From NCBI RefSeq assembly GCF_963974425.1, contig NZ_CAXBCK010000017.1, positions 1-64,000 on the forward strand: a stretch of 64,000 nt of DNA, given 5' to 3'. The position numbers were made by a program, and so were the translations under genes. Under the pieces are notes generated by a model that worked only from the letters and a program-made list of their open reading frames with translations, was not told the origin of the DNA and searched no databases. Each line of letters opens with the position of its first letter. The stretch's first letter is position 1. Source of the DNA: Marixanthomonas sp963974425. Its GTDB lineage: Bacteria > Bacteroidota > Bacteroidia > Flavobacteriales > Flavobacteriaceae. Of the stretch, positions 52,526 through 62,149 are shown piece by piece.

Positions 52526-53506
52526 ATGAAATACGCAGAAAATATATTAGGGACTATAGGCAATACGCCATTGGTGAAAATTAATAAACTAGCGGAAGAA
52601 ATCCCTGCTTTAGTCCTTGCAAAATACGAAACATTTAACCCTGGAAATTCGGTGAAAGACCGAATGGCAGTAAAAATGATTGAAGAAGCCGAAGCCGATG
52701 GTCGCTTAAAACCTGGCGGAACTATTATTGAAGGAACTTCAGGAAATACTGGAATGGGTCTGGCACTGGGGGCAATCGTGAAAGGTTATAAGATGGTTTG
52801 CGTAATCAGCGATAAGCAGAGTAAGGAGAAAATGGACATTTTACGAGCTGTAGGAAGTGAAGTAGTGGTGTGCCCTAACGATGTAGAACCAGACGATCCT
52901 CGTTCGTATTACTCTACTTCTAAGCGTTTAGCTGAAGAAACTCCAAATAGTTGGTATGTAAATCAGTATGACAACCCAAGTAATGCCAAAGCACATTACG
53001 AAAGCACCGGACCAGAAATTTGGGAACAAACCGAAGGGAAAATTACACACTTTGTAGTAGGTGTTGGAACTGGCGGAACCATTAGTGGTGTTGGTAAATA
53101 TCTAAAAGAAAAGAATCCTGACATTAAAATCTGGGGTATCGATACCTACGGAAGTGTTTTTAAAAAATACCACGAAACCGGAGAATTTGATGAAAATGAA
53201 ATTTACCCATACATCACCGAAGGAATTGGCGAAGATATTCTTCCAGCCAATGTAGATTTTGATATTATTGATGGCTTTACCAAAGTGACGGATAAAGATG
53301 CAGCGGTTTATACACGAAAATTAGCGGAAGTAGAAGGTATGTTTTTAGGAAATTCAGCCGGGGCAGCTATGAAAGGCTTGCTTCAGTTAAAAGAAGAATT
53401 TACCAAAGACGATGTGGTAGTTGTTTTATTTCACGACCATGGAAGTCGCTACGTAGCCAAAATCTATAATGACGATTGGATGCGTGAGCAAGGTTTTATT
53501 GAATAA
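52526..53506 (+). CDS. PLP-dependent cysteine synthase / cystathionine beta-synthase-like enzyme
   Basis: A 326-residue type II PLP enzyme: IGNTPLVKIN, PLP lysine Lys44 in NPGNSVKDRMA, phosphate/substrate loop TSGNTG (71-76), VGVGTGGTISGVGKYLKE (PLP phosphate loop) and GNSAGAAMKG. It lacks the C-terminal CBS domains and the heme-binding N-terminus. Sequence details such as PDDPRSYYSTSKRLAEE and HDHGSRYVAKIYND place it in the CBS-like subgroup rather than classic CysK, so it may act on serine or O-acetylserine with either sulfide or homocysteine. A terminator follows. Confidence 0.88.
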   Translation: MKYAENILGTIGNTPLVKINKLAEEIPALVLAKYETFNPGNSVKDRMAVKMIEEAEADGRLKPGGTIIEGTSGNTGMGLALGAIVKGYKMVCVISDKQSKEKMDILRAVGSEVVVCPNDVEPDDPRSYYSTSKRLAEETPNSWYVNQYDNPSNAKAHYESTGPEIWEQTEGKITHFVVGVGTGGTISGVGKYLKEKNPDIKIWGIDTYGSVFKKYHETGEFDENEIYPYITEGIGEDILPANVDFDIIDGFTKVTDKDAAVYTRKLAEVEGMFLGNSAGAAMKGLLQLKEEFTKDDVVVVLFHDHGSRYVAKIYNDDWMREQGFIE

Positions 53507-53528
53507 TTTTTCAGAAATTTATATTTAT

Positions 53529-53566
53529 AAATCCCGTTCCATTGTATTTGGAGCGGGATTTTTTTA
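53529..53566 (+). terminator. Intrinsic terminator after the cysteine synthase gene
   Basis: AAATCCCGTTCC (53529-53540) pairs with GGAGCGGGATTT (53550-53561; one G-U pair) and is followed by T's. Confidence 0.9.
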
Positions 53567-53579
53567 CTTTTAGAGAGTC

Positions 53580-53936
53580 ATGAAACGTGAAGCACAAAAA
53601 TTGTTTAAATATTTACGCACCAAACCAGTGCCTGTAAACACGCGCGAAATACTCGCTTTAGAGCGTACCAAGCTTGCGAACGAACGAACACTCCTAGCTT
53701 ACATAAAAGCTTCTTTATACCTATTGTTAGGTGGCTTGGCATTATTAGGTCTTAAAGATTTTCAAAGTATTCGCTGGTTAGGGTATGTCGCTCTGGTGGT
53801 TTGTATCGTCTTTTTGGGGGTTGGTATTATGCGTTACATTGTCTTAAACAGAAGGCTTTATAAATGGCATCGGGTTTTGTTTACCGATACCATTCCTGAA
53901 GACTCTGGTAAAAGCTCAGATAGTACAGCTTCATAA
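53580..53936 (+). CDS. DUF202 (YidH-type) membrane protein
   Basis: A 118-residue protein: charged N-terminus with the DUF202 signature LALERTKLANERTLLAYIKA (about 24-43), then two membrane segments (about 43-60 and 70-92). Family function unknown. Located just after a terminator, so it is transcribed separately from the cysteine synthase gene and may be read with the DUF2851 gene 46 bases on. Confidence 0.85.
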   Translation: MKREAQKLFKYLRTKPVPVNTREILALERTKLANERTLLAYIKASLYLLLGGLALLGLKDFQSIRWLGYVALVVCIVFLGVGIMRYIVLNRRLYKWHRVLFTDTIPEDSGKSSDSTAS

Positions 53937-53982
53937 TAAAGTGTATATTCGTTACTGAAACTCCCCGTAACTTTTTCTAATC

Positions 53983-55263
53983 ATGAAAGAAGATTTTCTG
54001 CATTACTTGTGGAAGTTTCAGAAATTTACCACCACTCAACTAAACACTACAGACGGACAGCCTGTGAAAATACTTTCTGTAGGGCGGCATAATCACGATT
54101 CTGGCCCCGACTTTTTTAATGCGAAACTTTCAATAGGAGATCAATTATGGGCGGGAAATGTTGAAATTCATATAAAATCTTCAGATTGGTATGCGCACCA
54201 TCACGAAAAAGATACGGCTTACGATTCTGTAATTCTACACGTGGTTTGGGAACACGATGCTGAGGTTTTTACGAAAAATGACGCCTCGATTCCAACAGTA
54301 GAGATTAAGAATGTTATAAACGATTACACGTTACAAAAGTACCGGAAACTAGTTTCGAAAAGAAATCAATGGATTCCTTGTGAGCAAGATTTTTCAAAGG
54401 TTGATGATTTTACAATAAACAATTGGTTAGAACGCTTGTATTTTGAACGACTCCAACAAAAATCTAAGTTGATTTTAAAAGAATTGAAAGAATCCAATAA
54501 TCACTGGGAAGCTGTTTTATTTAAATTGCTTGCAAAGAATTTTGGTTTAAAAGTAAATGGCGACTCTTTTTATAGCATAGCACAATCGATTGAATTTTCA
54601 GTAATAAAAAAGTGTGCGGAAAAACCGTTGGAATTGGAAGCTTTACTTTTAGGGCAAGGAGGTTTATTACATACGAGTAATGAAGACCCTTATCTTAAAG
54701 AGCTCTATAAAACGTATAGTTATTTGGCGCATAAATTTCATCTTTCAAATGCTGAAGTTGTAGCGCCTAAATATTTTAGGTTACGGCCTCCAAATTTTCC
54801 TACAATTCGTTTATCGCAATTGGCGATGCTGTATCGAGAGCAACAGCAATTGTTCTCAAAACTTATTTCTATTTCAGAAAAATCAATGTTTTATGAGGTT
54901 TTCAATGTCACTGCTTCAGAATATTGGAATACTCATTATAACTTTGGAGTGGTTTCAACAAAAAGAAAAAAGAAACTCACTAAATCTTTTATCGACTTAC
55001 TGCTTATCAATACGGTTATTCCACTAAAGTTTTGTTACGCGAATTCTATTAAAAAAGATATATCCGAAGAGCTTATCCAGCTTACTTCTTCCATAGATAA
55101 GGAAGAAAATAATATTATTAAAAAATTCAACCAATTAAAACCAATTGCAAAAAACGCATTAGAATCGCAGAGTTTACTTCAATTAAAAAACGAATATTGT
55201 GATAAAGTAAAGTGTTTACAGTGCGCGGTAGGTAATGCCGTTTTATCTACAAGAAAAACTTAA
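53983..55263 (+). CDS. DUF2851 family protein
   Basis: A 426-residue soluble protein typical of Bacteroidota DUF2851: EDFLHYLWKFQKFTTTQL, VGRHNHDSGPDFFNAKL, WAGNVEIHIKSSDWYAH, DSVILHVVWEHD. The conserved NHDSGPDFFNA and EIHIKSSDWY blocks resemble the active-site layout of PD-(D/E)xK-type nucleases, but that is my inference; family function is not established. Five cysteines and a CxxC (KCLQC) are near the C-terminus. Seventeen bases before the ATG is AACTCCCC, complementary to the loop of the small RNA candidates. Confidence 0.85.
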   Translation: MKEDFLHYLWKFQKFTTTQLNTTDGQPVKILSVGRHNHDSGPDFFNAKLSIGDQLWAGNVEIHIKSSDWYAHHHEKDTAYDSVILHVVWEHDAEVFTKNDASIPTVEIKNVINDYTLQKYRKLVSKRNQWIPCEQDFSKVDDFTINNWLERLYFERLQQKSKLILKELKESNNHWEAVLFKLLAKNFGLKVNGDSFYSIAQSIEFSVIKKCAEKPLELEALLLGQGGLLHTSNEDPYLKELYKTYSYLAHKFHLSNAEVVAPKYFRLRPPNFPTIRLSQLAMLYREQQQLFSKLISISEKSMFYEVFNVTASEYWNTHYNFGVVSTKRKKKLTKSFIDLLLINTVIPLKFCYANSIKKDISEELIQLTSSIDKEENNIIKKFNQLKPIAKNALESQSLLQLKNEYCDKVKCLQCAVGNAVLSTRKT

Positions 55264-55321
55264 TTTGGTATGATTACACCCTAACTTTAAGAATGTAGCG
55301 AAAAAATAGTATTTTGCAAGT

Positions 55322-55552
55322 ATGTTAAAAGCAATATACCGCATACGGTATTTTTTTGAAAAACGTGGTTTTTATGTAAGCTCACGTTTGGCCGATCGTT
55401 TAGGAATACGAGTAAAAAATGTACGCCTTTTTTTTATCTATCTTTCCTTCGCAACATTAGGCGTAGGGTTTGCAATTTATGTAACATTTGCTTTTTGGTT
55501 GCGTTTAAAAGATTTAGTGTACGCTAAACGCACCTCGGTTTTCGATTTATAA
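55322..55552 (+). CDS. PspC-domain small membrane protein
   Basis: A 76-residue protein: amphipathic N-terminus (SSRLADRLGIRVKNVRLFFI, about 20-39) running into a single PspC membrane segment (YLSFATLGVGFAIYVTFAFW). In PspC the helix-turn-like N-terminus and membrane helix take part in envelope stress; this short flavobacterial version has no attached domain. Follows DUF2851 by 58 bases. Confidence 0.75.
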   Translation: MLKAIYRIRYFFEKRGFYVSSRLADRLGIRVKNVRLFFIYLSFATLGVGFAIYVTFAFWLRLKDLVYAKRTSVFDL

Positions 55553-55629
55553 TATCTTTTATAAAGTGAAAATAAATGATGATGAAAAATCTAAGATTTA
55601 CTTTCCGCTTTATTAAATAAACTATACGG

Positions 55630-56640
55630 ATGAAAAGATTAGTCAATTCAAAAATATACGGAGCGGTCTTTCTTTTAATCTTTGTTTTTTCAATAGGGAT
55701 TTTAGCGTTCAGGTTCTTCTCCGGTTATACTTGGATTGATGCTATTTACATGACCGTAATAAGTATTACTACGGTTGGTTTTCAAGAAGTTCGCCCATTA
55801 GGGCCTTTTGAAAAAATGTTTACCTCTCTTCTCATACTTTCAAGTATATTTATAGTCGGGTATGCAATTTCAGTAATTACGGAATATATTTTAAGTAAAA
55901 ATAATATTGGTAACTTAAAACAAAAACGAGTGCAAAAACAAGTAGACTTACTTCGTAACCACGTCATCGTTTGTGGTTATGGGCGTAATGGAAAGCAAGC
56001 TGTTGAAAAACTAAATGATTATAAAAAAGAATTTGTAGTTATTGAAATTGACGAACAGATAGTGGAGCGTTTTTCTGAAACTGATATCTTAGCTATAACT
56101 GGAAATGCCAATGAAGATAAAGTTTTATTGCAAGCCGGAATTGAAAAGGCGTCTACTATAATATGTGCATTGCCTAGTGATGCTGATAATCTTTTTATTG
56201 TGCTTTCTGCAAGGCAGATGAATCCAAAATTAAAAATAATAAGCCGTGCTAGTGAAGAAACCAGTTACCAAAAATTAAAACTCGCAGGAGCTGATAATGT
56301 AATTATGCCCGACAAAATAGGGGGTGACCATATGGCGAACTTAGTTGTAACCCCAAACTTGGTGGAATTTTTAGGTAACCTTTCGGTTTCAGGAGAAAAA
56401 GATAGTATTAATGTGGAGCAGATACCTTTTGAAAACGTTTGCCCAGACGGCATTCAAAAAGCAATTCTAGAATTAGATATAAGAAATAAAACTGGCTGTT
56501 CAGTAATTGGATATAAAGCTTCAGGAGGAGAATATATCGTTAATCCTGAGCCATCTATGAAACTTGAAAAAGGTTCTAGTTTAATACTGATTGGAAGACC
56601 TGATCAAATTAAAAACCTAAAAAAATTATACAACGTTTAA
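55630..56640 (+). CDS. Two-TM potassium channel with RCK (TrkA) domains
   Basis: A 336-residue channel: TM1 (about 8-28), pore helix and selectivity filter TTVGFQE (47-53), TM2 (about 62-85), then TrkA-N/RCK domain with Rossmann motif VIVCGYGRNGKQ (about 111-122), EIDEQIVERF, GNANEDKVL and TrkA-C at the end (about 250-336). The filter has Gln52 where the K+ channel signature TVGYG has Gly. Gating by a nucleotide or ion at the RCK domain is expected. Confidence 0.9.
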   Translation: MKRLVNSKIYGAVFLLIFVFSIGILAFRFFSGYTWIDAIYMTVISITTVGFQEVRPLGPFEKMFTSLLILSSIFIVGYAISVITEYILSKNNIGNLKQKRVQKQVDLLRNHVIVCGYGRNGKQAVEKLNDYKKEFVVIEIDEQIVERFSETDILAITGNANEDKVLLQAGIEKASTIICALPSDADNLFIVLSARQMNPKLKIISRASEETSYQKLKLAGADNVIMPDKIGGDHMANLVVTPNLVEFLGNLSVSGEKDSINVEQIPFENVCPDGIQKAILELDIRNKTGCSVIGYKASGGEYIVNPEPSMKLEKGSSLILIGRPDQIKNLKKLYNV

Positions 56641-56747
56641 GAAACTGTTAATTTTTTAACGTATAAATGTTTGAAATACGCCATTTTTTTTAGCATATTG
56701 CCAAGACAAATTTTTTTCAATCGAATAGTAATTAACTAAAAACAAAA

Positions 56748-58373
56748 ATGAAGAAGCTACTTCTTTCCTTATTTGCAATTTTAACCCCATTATTAACATA
56801 CGCTCAAGATTCTAGTACTTCAGCTAATATAGATGCTACTTTTAAAAAGTATACAGGATGGTTTGTAGAGTTCATTTTTTATGAAATTCCTTTTTCTGAA
56901 GAGTTTCAAATTCCATGGGTTTTAATTGTACTAATAGGAGGAGCTACTTATTTTACTATTTATTTTAAGTTAATAAACTTCACAGGGTTCTGGACAGCAA
57001 TTAAAGTTGTTCGGGGAAAATATGAAGATATTGAAAAACACGGTGCCGATACTTTATATGGTGATTCTACACCAAATGAGGGTCAAAATATAATTGAAAC
57101 GATGAGAGATGATAGTGCAGAAGGAGAGGTTTCTCACTTTCAAGCACTAACCGCAGCGCTTTCCGCCACAGTAGGATTGGGTAATATTGCCGGTGTTGCT
57201 GTAGCATTATCCATAGGAGGGCCTGGGGCAACATTCTGGATGATATTAGCTGGTCTTTTAGGGATGGCTTCAAAATTTGCAGAATGTACACTCGGTGTAA
57301 AATATAGAGATGTAGGACCAGATGGCACTGTGTATGGAGGCCCAATGTATTACTTGAAAAAAGGGTTAGGTGAAAAAGGAATGGGCGGATTAGGTAAAAT
57401 ACTTGCCGTTATATTCGCAATTTTTGTAATAGGAGGTTCTTTTGGTGGTGGAAACATGTTCCAAGCAAATCAAGCAGCCGCACAATTTGTACAGCTTTTT
57501 GAGTTTTCAAACCCTAATGCAGGTCTGTACTTTGGATTAGGAATGGCATTTTTAGTTGCCATTGTAATTATTGGAGGAATTAAAAGGATAGCATCTGTAA
57601 CCGAAAAGATTGTTCCATTTATGGCTGGTGTCTACGTGTTGGCTGCAGTTATAATATTAGTTGCAAACTATCATCACATAGGAGATGCTTTTAGACTTAT
57701 CTATGATGGAGCTTTCTCGGGCTTAGGAATAGCTGGTGGATTAATTGGTGTTATGATCCAAGGTATTCGTCGCGGAGCTTTTTCAAATGAAGCTGGAGTT
57801 GGATCGGCAGCGATTGCACACTCTGCAGTTAGAACAAAATATCCTGCCAGTGAAGGTATTGTTGCACTTTTAGAACCTTTTGTAGATACAGTAGTAATTT
57901 GTACTATGACAGCCTTAGTAATTATTATTACAAATTATGAGGCAGGCTTTATGGAATACGGAACCGAAATTACAGAAGGAGTTGAAATAACCGCAACAGC
58001 ATTCGATACGGTAATACCACACTTTTCTATTGTATTAACTATTGCTGTTATATTATTTGCATTCTCTACAATGATTTCTTGGTCATATTACGGTATGCAA
58101 GGTTGGAAATATTTATTCGGGAAAGGAAAAATAACAGACATGGTTTACAAATTCTTATTCTTAATATTTGTAGTAGTAGGAGCATCAATAAGCCTTGGTT
58201 CTGTTATAGATTTTTCAGATGCGATGATATTTGCAATGGTGGTTCCTAATATTATTGGAGTAATATTATTAACACCTATAGTAAGAAAAGAACTTAAAAA
58301 ATATATGAACGCAATAAGTAAAAAGGAAGATGCACTAGATAGCGGAGCAGAAGACCAAACAAAGCATATTTAG
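56748..58373 (+). CDS. Sodium:alanine symporter (AgcS family)
   Basis: A 541-residue transporter with about 11 segments. AgcS motifs: FQALTAALSATVGLGNIAGV (family signature, about 126-145), GGPGATFWMILAGLLGMASKF, GGPMYYLKKGLG, GIRRGAFSNEAGVGSA AIAHSA in sections, and WSYYGMQGWKYLFG. The N-terminus has an extra signal-peptide-like segment (to TYAQ) and a 40-residue extension before the first core helix, common in Bacteroidota members. It imports alanine or glycine with Na+ (or H+). The helix-hairpin-helix gene follows 32 bases after. Confidence 0.93.
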   Translation: MKKLLLSLFAILTPLLTYAQDSSTSANIDATFKKYTGWFVEFIFYEIPFSEEFQIPWVLIVLIGGATYFTIYFKLINFTGFWTAIKVVRGKYEDIEKHGADTLYGDSTPNEGQNIIETMRDDSAEGEVSHFQALTAALSATVGLGNIAGVAVALSIGGPGATFWMILAGLLGMASKFAECTLGVKYRDVGPDGTVYGGPMYYLKKGLGEKGMGGLGKILAVIFAIFVIGGSFGGGNMFQANQAAAQFVQLFEFSNPNAGLYFGLGMAFLVAIVIIGGIKRIASVTEKIVPFMAGVYVLAAVIILVANYHHIGDAFRLIYDGAFSGLGIAGGLIGVMIQGIRRGAFSNEAGVGSAAIAHSAVRTKYPASEGIVALLEPFVDTVVICTMTALVIIITNYEAGFMEYGTEITEGVEITATAFDTVIPHFSIVLTIAVILFAFSTMISWSYYGMQGWKYLFGKGKITDMVYKFLFLIFVVVGASISLGSVIDFSDAMIFAMVVPNIIGVILLTPIVRKELKKYMNAISKKEDALDSGAEDQTKHI

Positions 58374-58405
58374 AATGTAACATCCATAACTAATAATTGG
58401 GAGAT

Positions 58406-59281
58406 ATGAAAACAATAAAACCCCACTTCAAGTTCAATCGAACTCAACGAAGTGGGGTTTTACTTTTACTATTGTTAATACTAGGCTTGTTATGCACATA
58501 TTTTTTTATAGATTTTTCTGAAAAGTCTACGTTTGATACAACTTCGGAAGAAATAGCAATAATACAAGAAGAATTAGACTCGTTACGTGCTGCTGAAGCA
58601 GAAGCTAAGAAACCAAAAATATATCCTTTTAACCCCAATTTCATAACCGATTATAAAGCATATACACTTGGTCTTTCTACTGAAGAATATGATCGTTTAA
58701 AGGAATTCCGAAGCAAGGATCAATGGGTTAATTCTGTAGCAGATTTTAAGAAAGTAACACAAATTTCTGATTCGTTGTTAGCTGAAATAAGCCCTTATTT
58801 TAAATTTCCAGAGTGGGTTACTAACCCTAAGCCAAAAAAGAAAAGATATACTAATTACAGTACTGAAAAGCCCTACGCCCAAAAAATTGACCTAAATAAA
58901 GCAACAAGACAGCAATTGCAGCAGGTAAGTGGAATAGGAGAGGCCTACAGCGACAGAATTATAAACTATAGGGAAAAGCTAGGAGGGTTTGCAGACGATT
59001 TACAATTATATAATGTGTATGGTCTTGATGCAACTGTAGTAAAACGCGCCTTGCTTCAATTTACAGTGAAAACCCCAAAACAGATTGATAAGATGAATAT
59101 CAATACTGCTTCGGCATCTGATATTGCAACCATTCCTAATATTTCATTTGAATTAGCAAAAAAGATTTGGGAGTACAGGAAACTTCGAGAAACTATAGCA
59201 GACATTTCAGAATTGCAGAAAATTGAAGGGCTCTCAAAAAGTAAGTTACAGCTAATTCAGTTATATTTGTATGCGGAGTGA
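58406..59281 (+). CDS. ComEA-like helix-hairpin-helix protein
   Basis: ATG 58406 gives 291 residues; a TTG at 58397 is an alternative. One N-terminal membrane segment (about 15-33) anchors a periplasmic part with three HhH-type units: IDLNKATRQQLQQVSGIGEA near 165-184, INTASASDIATIPNISFELA near 230-250 and IEGLSKSKLQLIQLYLYA at the end. HhH proteins bind DNA non-specifically; in competent bacteria ComEA takes part in DNA uptake, which remains unproven here. Confidence 0.8.
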   Translation: MKTIKPHFKFNRTQRSGVLLLLLLILGLLCTYFFIDFSEKSTFDTTSEEIAIIQEELDSLRAAEAEAKKPKIYPFNPNFITDYKAYTLGLSTEEYDRLKEFRSKDQWVNSVADFKKVTQISDSLLAEISPYFKFPEWVTNPKPKKKRYTNYSTEKPYAQKIDLNKATRQQLQQVSGIGEAYSDRIINYREKLGGFADDLQLYNVYGLDATVVKRALLQFTVKTPKQIDKMNINTASASDIATIPNISFELAKKIWEYRKLRETIADISELQKIEGLSKSKLQLIQLYLYAE

Positions 59282-59357
59282 TCAATGATTCTATACATTG
59301 AAGTGCAGAAATAAGATGCATTTCAAAGAAAAACAATAAAAAACGAAACAATTATAT

Positions 59358-60524
59358 ATGAGTAGCATGTACTTTACAGAAGAACACGATTTTTTCAGAA
59401 AAAGCTTTCGAGATTTTTTGCAGAAAGAAGTAGTACCACACATTGAAAAGTGGGAAAAAACCGGTGATATAGAACGCTTCATTTGGAAAAAATTTGGTGA
59501 AATGGGCTATTTCGGAATCAACTACCCAGAGAAATATGGTGGTTTAGATTTAGATCTATTTTATACGGTGATTTTTCTAGAAGAACTTCAGAAAGTAAAT
59601 TCAGGCGGTTTTGCAGCTGCTATGTGGGCACATGCTTATTTAGCACAGACACACTTAAACAAAGAAGGAAACCACGAGCAGAAAGAAAAATATTTGGCCC
59701 CTAGTATTGCTGGCGAAAAGATAGGTTGTCTCTGTATAACTGAACCTTTTGGAGGTAGTGATGTAGGAGGCATGCGAACCACAGCAGTTAAAAAAGGAGA
59801 TAAATATGTTATTAATGGTTCTAAAACATTCATTACTAACGGCGTGTATAGTGATTACCTAGTAGTCGCTGCGAAAACGTCACCAGAGCTTGGTAATAAA
59901 GGCATCAGTATTTTTGTGGTGGATCGCGATACCAAAGGTATTTCTTCCACAAAATTAGATAAACTAGGTTGGAGAGCTAGTGATACAGGTGAAATAGCTT
60001 TTGATAATGTAGAAATTCCTGCTGAAAACCTAATGGGCGAAGAAAATAAAGGTTTCCCTTATATTATGCAGCATTTTGCATTAGAACGCTTGATAATGGG
60101 GGTAAATGCTCACGCCCGTAGTGAATTTGCTTTGGAGTATACCATACAGTACATGAAAGATCGTGTTGCTTTTGGTAAATCTATTTCTAAGTTTCAGGCG
60201 CTTCGTCATAGAGTAGCACAATTAACTAGTGAAGTTGAAGTGTGTAAAACGTTTAACTACGTAACTACCAAAAGGCTTAACGATGGCGAATATGTGGTAA
60301 AGGAAGCCACGATGTCCAAATTGATTTCTACAAAAGTTTCCGATGAAGTGATGTACGACTGTCTACAATTTCTCGGCGGTTATGGTTATATGGAAGACTA
60401 TCCATTGGCACGTTTAGCACGGGATAGTAGATTGGGGCCTATTGGTGGAGGAACTTCAGAGATACTACGTGAAATTATTGCCAAAATGGTGATGGACGGA
60501 GTAGAATACAAACCGGCGACTTAA
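59358..60524 (+). CDS. Acyl-CoA dehydrogenase
   Basis: A 388-residue FAD enzyme: helical N-terminus (RKSFRDFLQKEVVPHIEKWE), CLCITEPFGGSDVGGMRTTA (FAD and substrate contacts), GSKTFITNGVYSDYLVVAAK, and C-terminal helical domain with VAFGKSISKFQALRHRVA and QFLGGYGYMEDYPLARLARD. The site of the medium-chain catalytic Glu is Gly in IGGGTSE; Glu243 in FALERLIMG lies where isovaleryl- and long-chain-type enzymes keep theirs. This suggests a long- or branched-chain substrate. Followed 20 bases later by a carboxypeptidase-regulatory protein gene. Confidence 0.9.
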   Translation: MSSMYFTEEHDFFRKSFRDFLQKEVVPHIEKWEKTGDIERFIWKKFGEMGYFGINYPEKYGGLDLDLFYTVIFLEELQKVNSGGFAAAMWAHAYLAQTHLNKEGNHEQKEKYLAPSIAGEKIGCLCITEPFGGSDVGGMRTTAVKKGDKYVINGSKTFITNGVYSDYLVVAAKTSPELGNKGISIFVVDRDTKGISSTKLDKLGWRASDTGEIAFDNVEIPAENLMGEENKGFPYIMQHFALERLIMGVNAHARSEFALEYTIQYMKDRVAFGKSISKFQALRHRVAQLTSEVEVCKTFNYVTTKRLNDGEYVVKEATMSKLISTKVSDEVMYDCLQFLGGYGYMEDYPLARLARDSRLGPIGGGTSEILREIIAKMVMDGVEYKPAT

Positions 60525-60544
60525 CCTTTACTGAAACATCAATC

Positions 60545-61969
60545 ATGCGTTTATCATTTCTAAAATATTTTTTTAGTGCAACTTTGTGTTTATTAAGCTT
60601 ACAGCTTTTTTCCCAAACAGAAATTAAAGGAAAAGTAGTTGATTTTACACAGCTATTACCCATTGAAAGTGCCAGTGTCTATGTGCAAAATTCAACCATT
60701 GGAACTATTACCAATACCGATGGGAAATTTTCATTGACTGTTCCTGAAAAATATGTAAACGATACGCTCGTAATTTCATCCATAGGTTTTAAGAGCTATA
60801 AAACCCCAGTAAAGGATTTTGATGGTTCCGCGGATATTTTCTTGGAAGAAGACATCGCTTCGTTAGATGAAGTAATGATTATTGCTGAAACTAGACCTAA
60901 AACAGGAAACGAAATCGTGTTGCGGGCCATTGAGGAATTACCTGATAACTTACCAGAACAGCCTTATTTGCAGAAAGGATTTTTAAGGCATAAAGAGCGT
61001 AACAAAAAAGAGTTTAAATGGCTTATTGAAGCGGCATTGACCTTATACGATTCCAGTTATGCTTCCGGCGCTAAGGAGAACTTGCAGGTAAATATAGACG
61101 AAATTAGAAAAAGCTATGACCTTAGAGATGTGGATAGCCTGTTTGCTTATACATCGTATTTAAAGTACCACGAACATAAAGTAAATATAAAATCAAAGAC
61201 ACTTCGAAGAGATACTATTGAAACAGCCTCTTTGGTCAAAGCCATTAAATGGAACGACGAACGCGTAAACGGCTTGGATAACTTGTTTAAAGGAAAGCTC
61301 AGTTTAATTAGAAATGCAAATGCCACTGGAGCACTTTTTGGGGAAGATGTGCTTAAAACACATCAATTTACGCTTGATACGGTTTTGGTGGATAATGATA
61401 GAAAGCTATATAAAATTAAAATTTTAAAAGGTGAAGATTATGTTGGCCTGAACACCAAAAATATCTATAATGAAGGGTTTGAACCTAAAGGGTGGCTCTA
61501 TATTTATTGGGACAATTACGCTTTTAAGAAGATAGAATATGAATTGGTAGCTGCTTCTACCGCACAAAAACGAAGAAGTAAAAGCCTTTTTGACACGTTG
61601 GTAAACCATAAACTGGAACTCACCTATAAAGAATACAACGATAAAATGTACCCTAGTTACATATACTATGAAACCCCAAAATTGGTACAGGTTGGAAACC
61701 GCTCATCCGATAAGATAGACGAAGAAAAAGCCCAAGCAGATAAAGAAGAACAGTTTTACTACACGGTACAAGAAATACTTTTTACTGAAATTGTTGATGA
61801 CCCGTTACAAGTTCAACAGGCAACACAAAATAATTGGTCTTCTGATATTTTTGTGTCCAGACCATATAACGCAACATTCTGGAAAAGCTACAATGTATTG
61901 TTAGAGAGTAATGAAGAAGAGCAGCTCATCCAAGATTTAAGCAAAAGGGCCTCGTTGTTTAAGCAGTAG
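60545..61969 (+). CDS. CarboxypepD_reg-like exported protein
   Basis: A 474-residue protein with signal peptide (to LFSQ, about residue 24), a CarboxypepD_reg-like beta domain (about 26-110: IKGKVVDFTQLLPIESASVY, NTDGKFSLTVPEK, VISSIGFKSYKT), then about 360 unassigned residues without barrel character, rich in charged residues. This layout is widespread in Bacteroidota envelope proteins; function unknown. It follows the acyl-CoA dehydrogenase closely but is probably unrelated in pathway. Confidence 0.75.
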   Translation: MRLSFLKYFFSATLCLLSLQLFSQTEIKGKVVDFTQLLPIESASVYVQNSTIGTITNTDGKFSLTVPEKYVNDTLVISSIGFKSYKTPVKDFDGSADIFLEEDIASLDEVMIIAETRPKTGNEIVLRAIEELPDNLPEQPYLQKGFLRHKERNKKEFKWLIEAALTLYDSSYASGAKENLQVNIDEIRKSYDLRDVDSLFAYTSYLKYHEHKVNIKSKTLRRDTIETASLVKAIKWNDERVNGLDNLFKGKLSLIRNANATGALFGEDVLKTHQFTLDTVLVDNDRKLYKIKILKGEDYVGLNTKNIYNEGFEPKGWLYIYWDNYAFKKIEYELVAASTAQKRRSKSLFDTLVNHKLELTYKEYNDKMYPSYIYYETPKLVQVGNRSSDKIDEEKAQADKEEQFYYTVQEILFTEIVDDPLQVQQATQNNWSSDIFVSRPYNATFWKSYNVLLESNEEEQLIQDLSKRASLFKQ

Positions 61970-62149
61970 GGTAGATTTACGATGTACGATTTTGGACTTA
62001 CGATTTTCAAAATTATAATTTATCTAAGTTCAATTAATAAATTAGAAATAGGGTTTTACAGAAGCCCTCTTGAAATGATAATACAGAAGAGATATTACGA
62101 TATTCTTCTTAAAAAACTTCTTTAAATTTAAAATTTTAACAAAATATAT

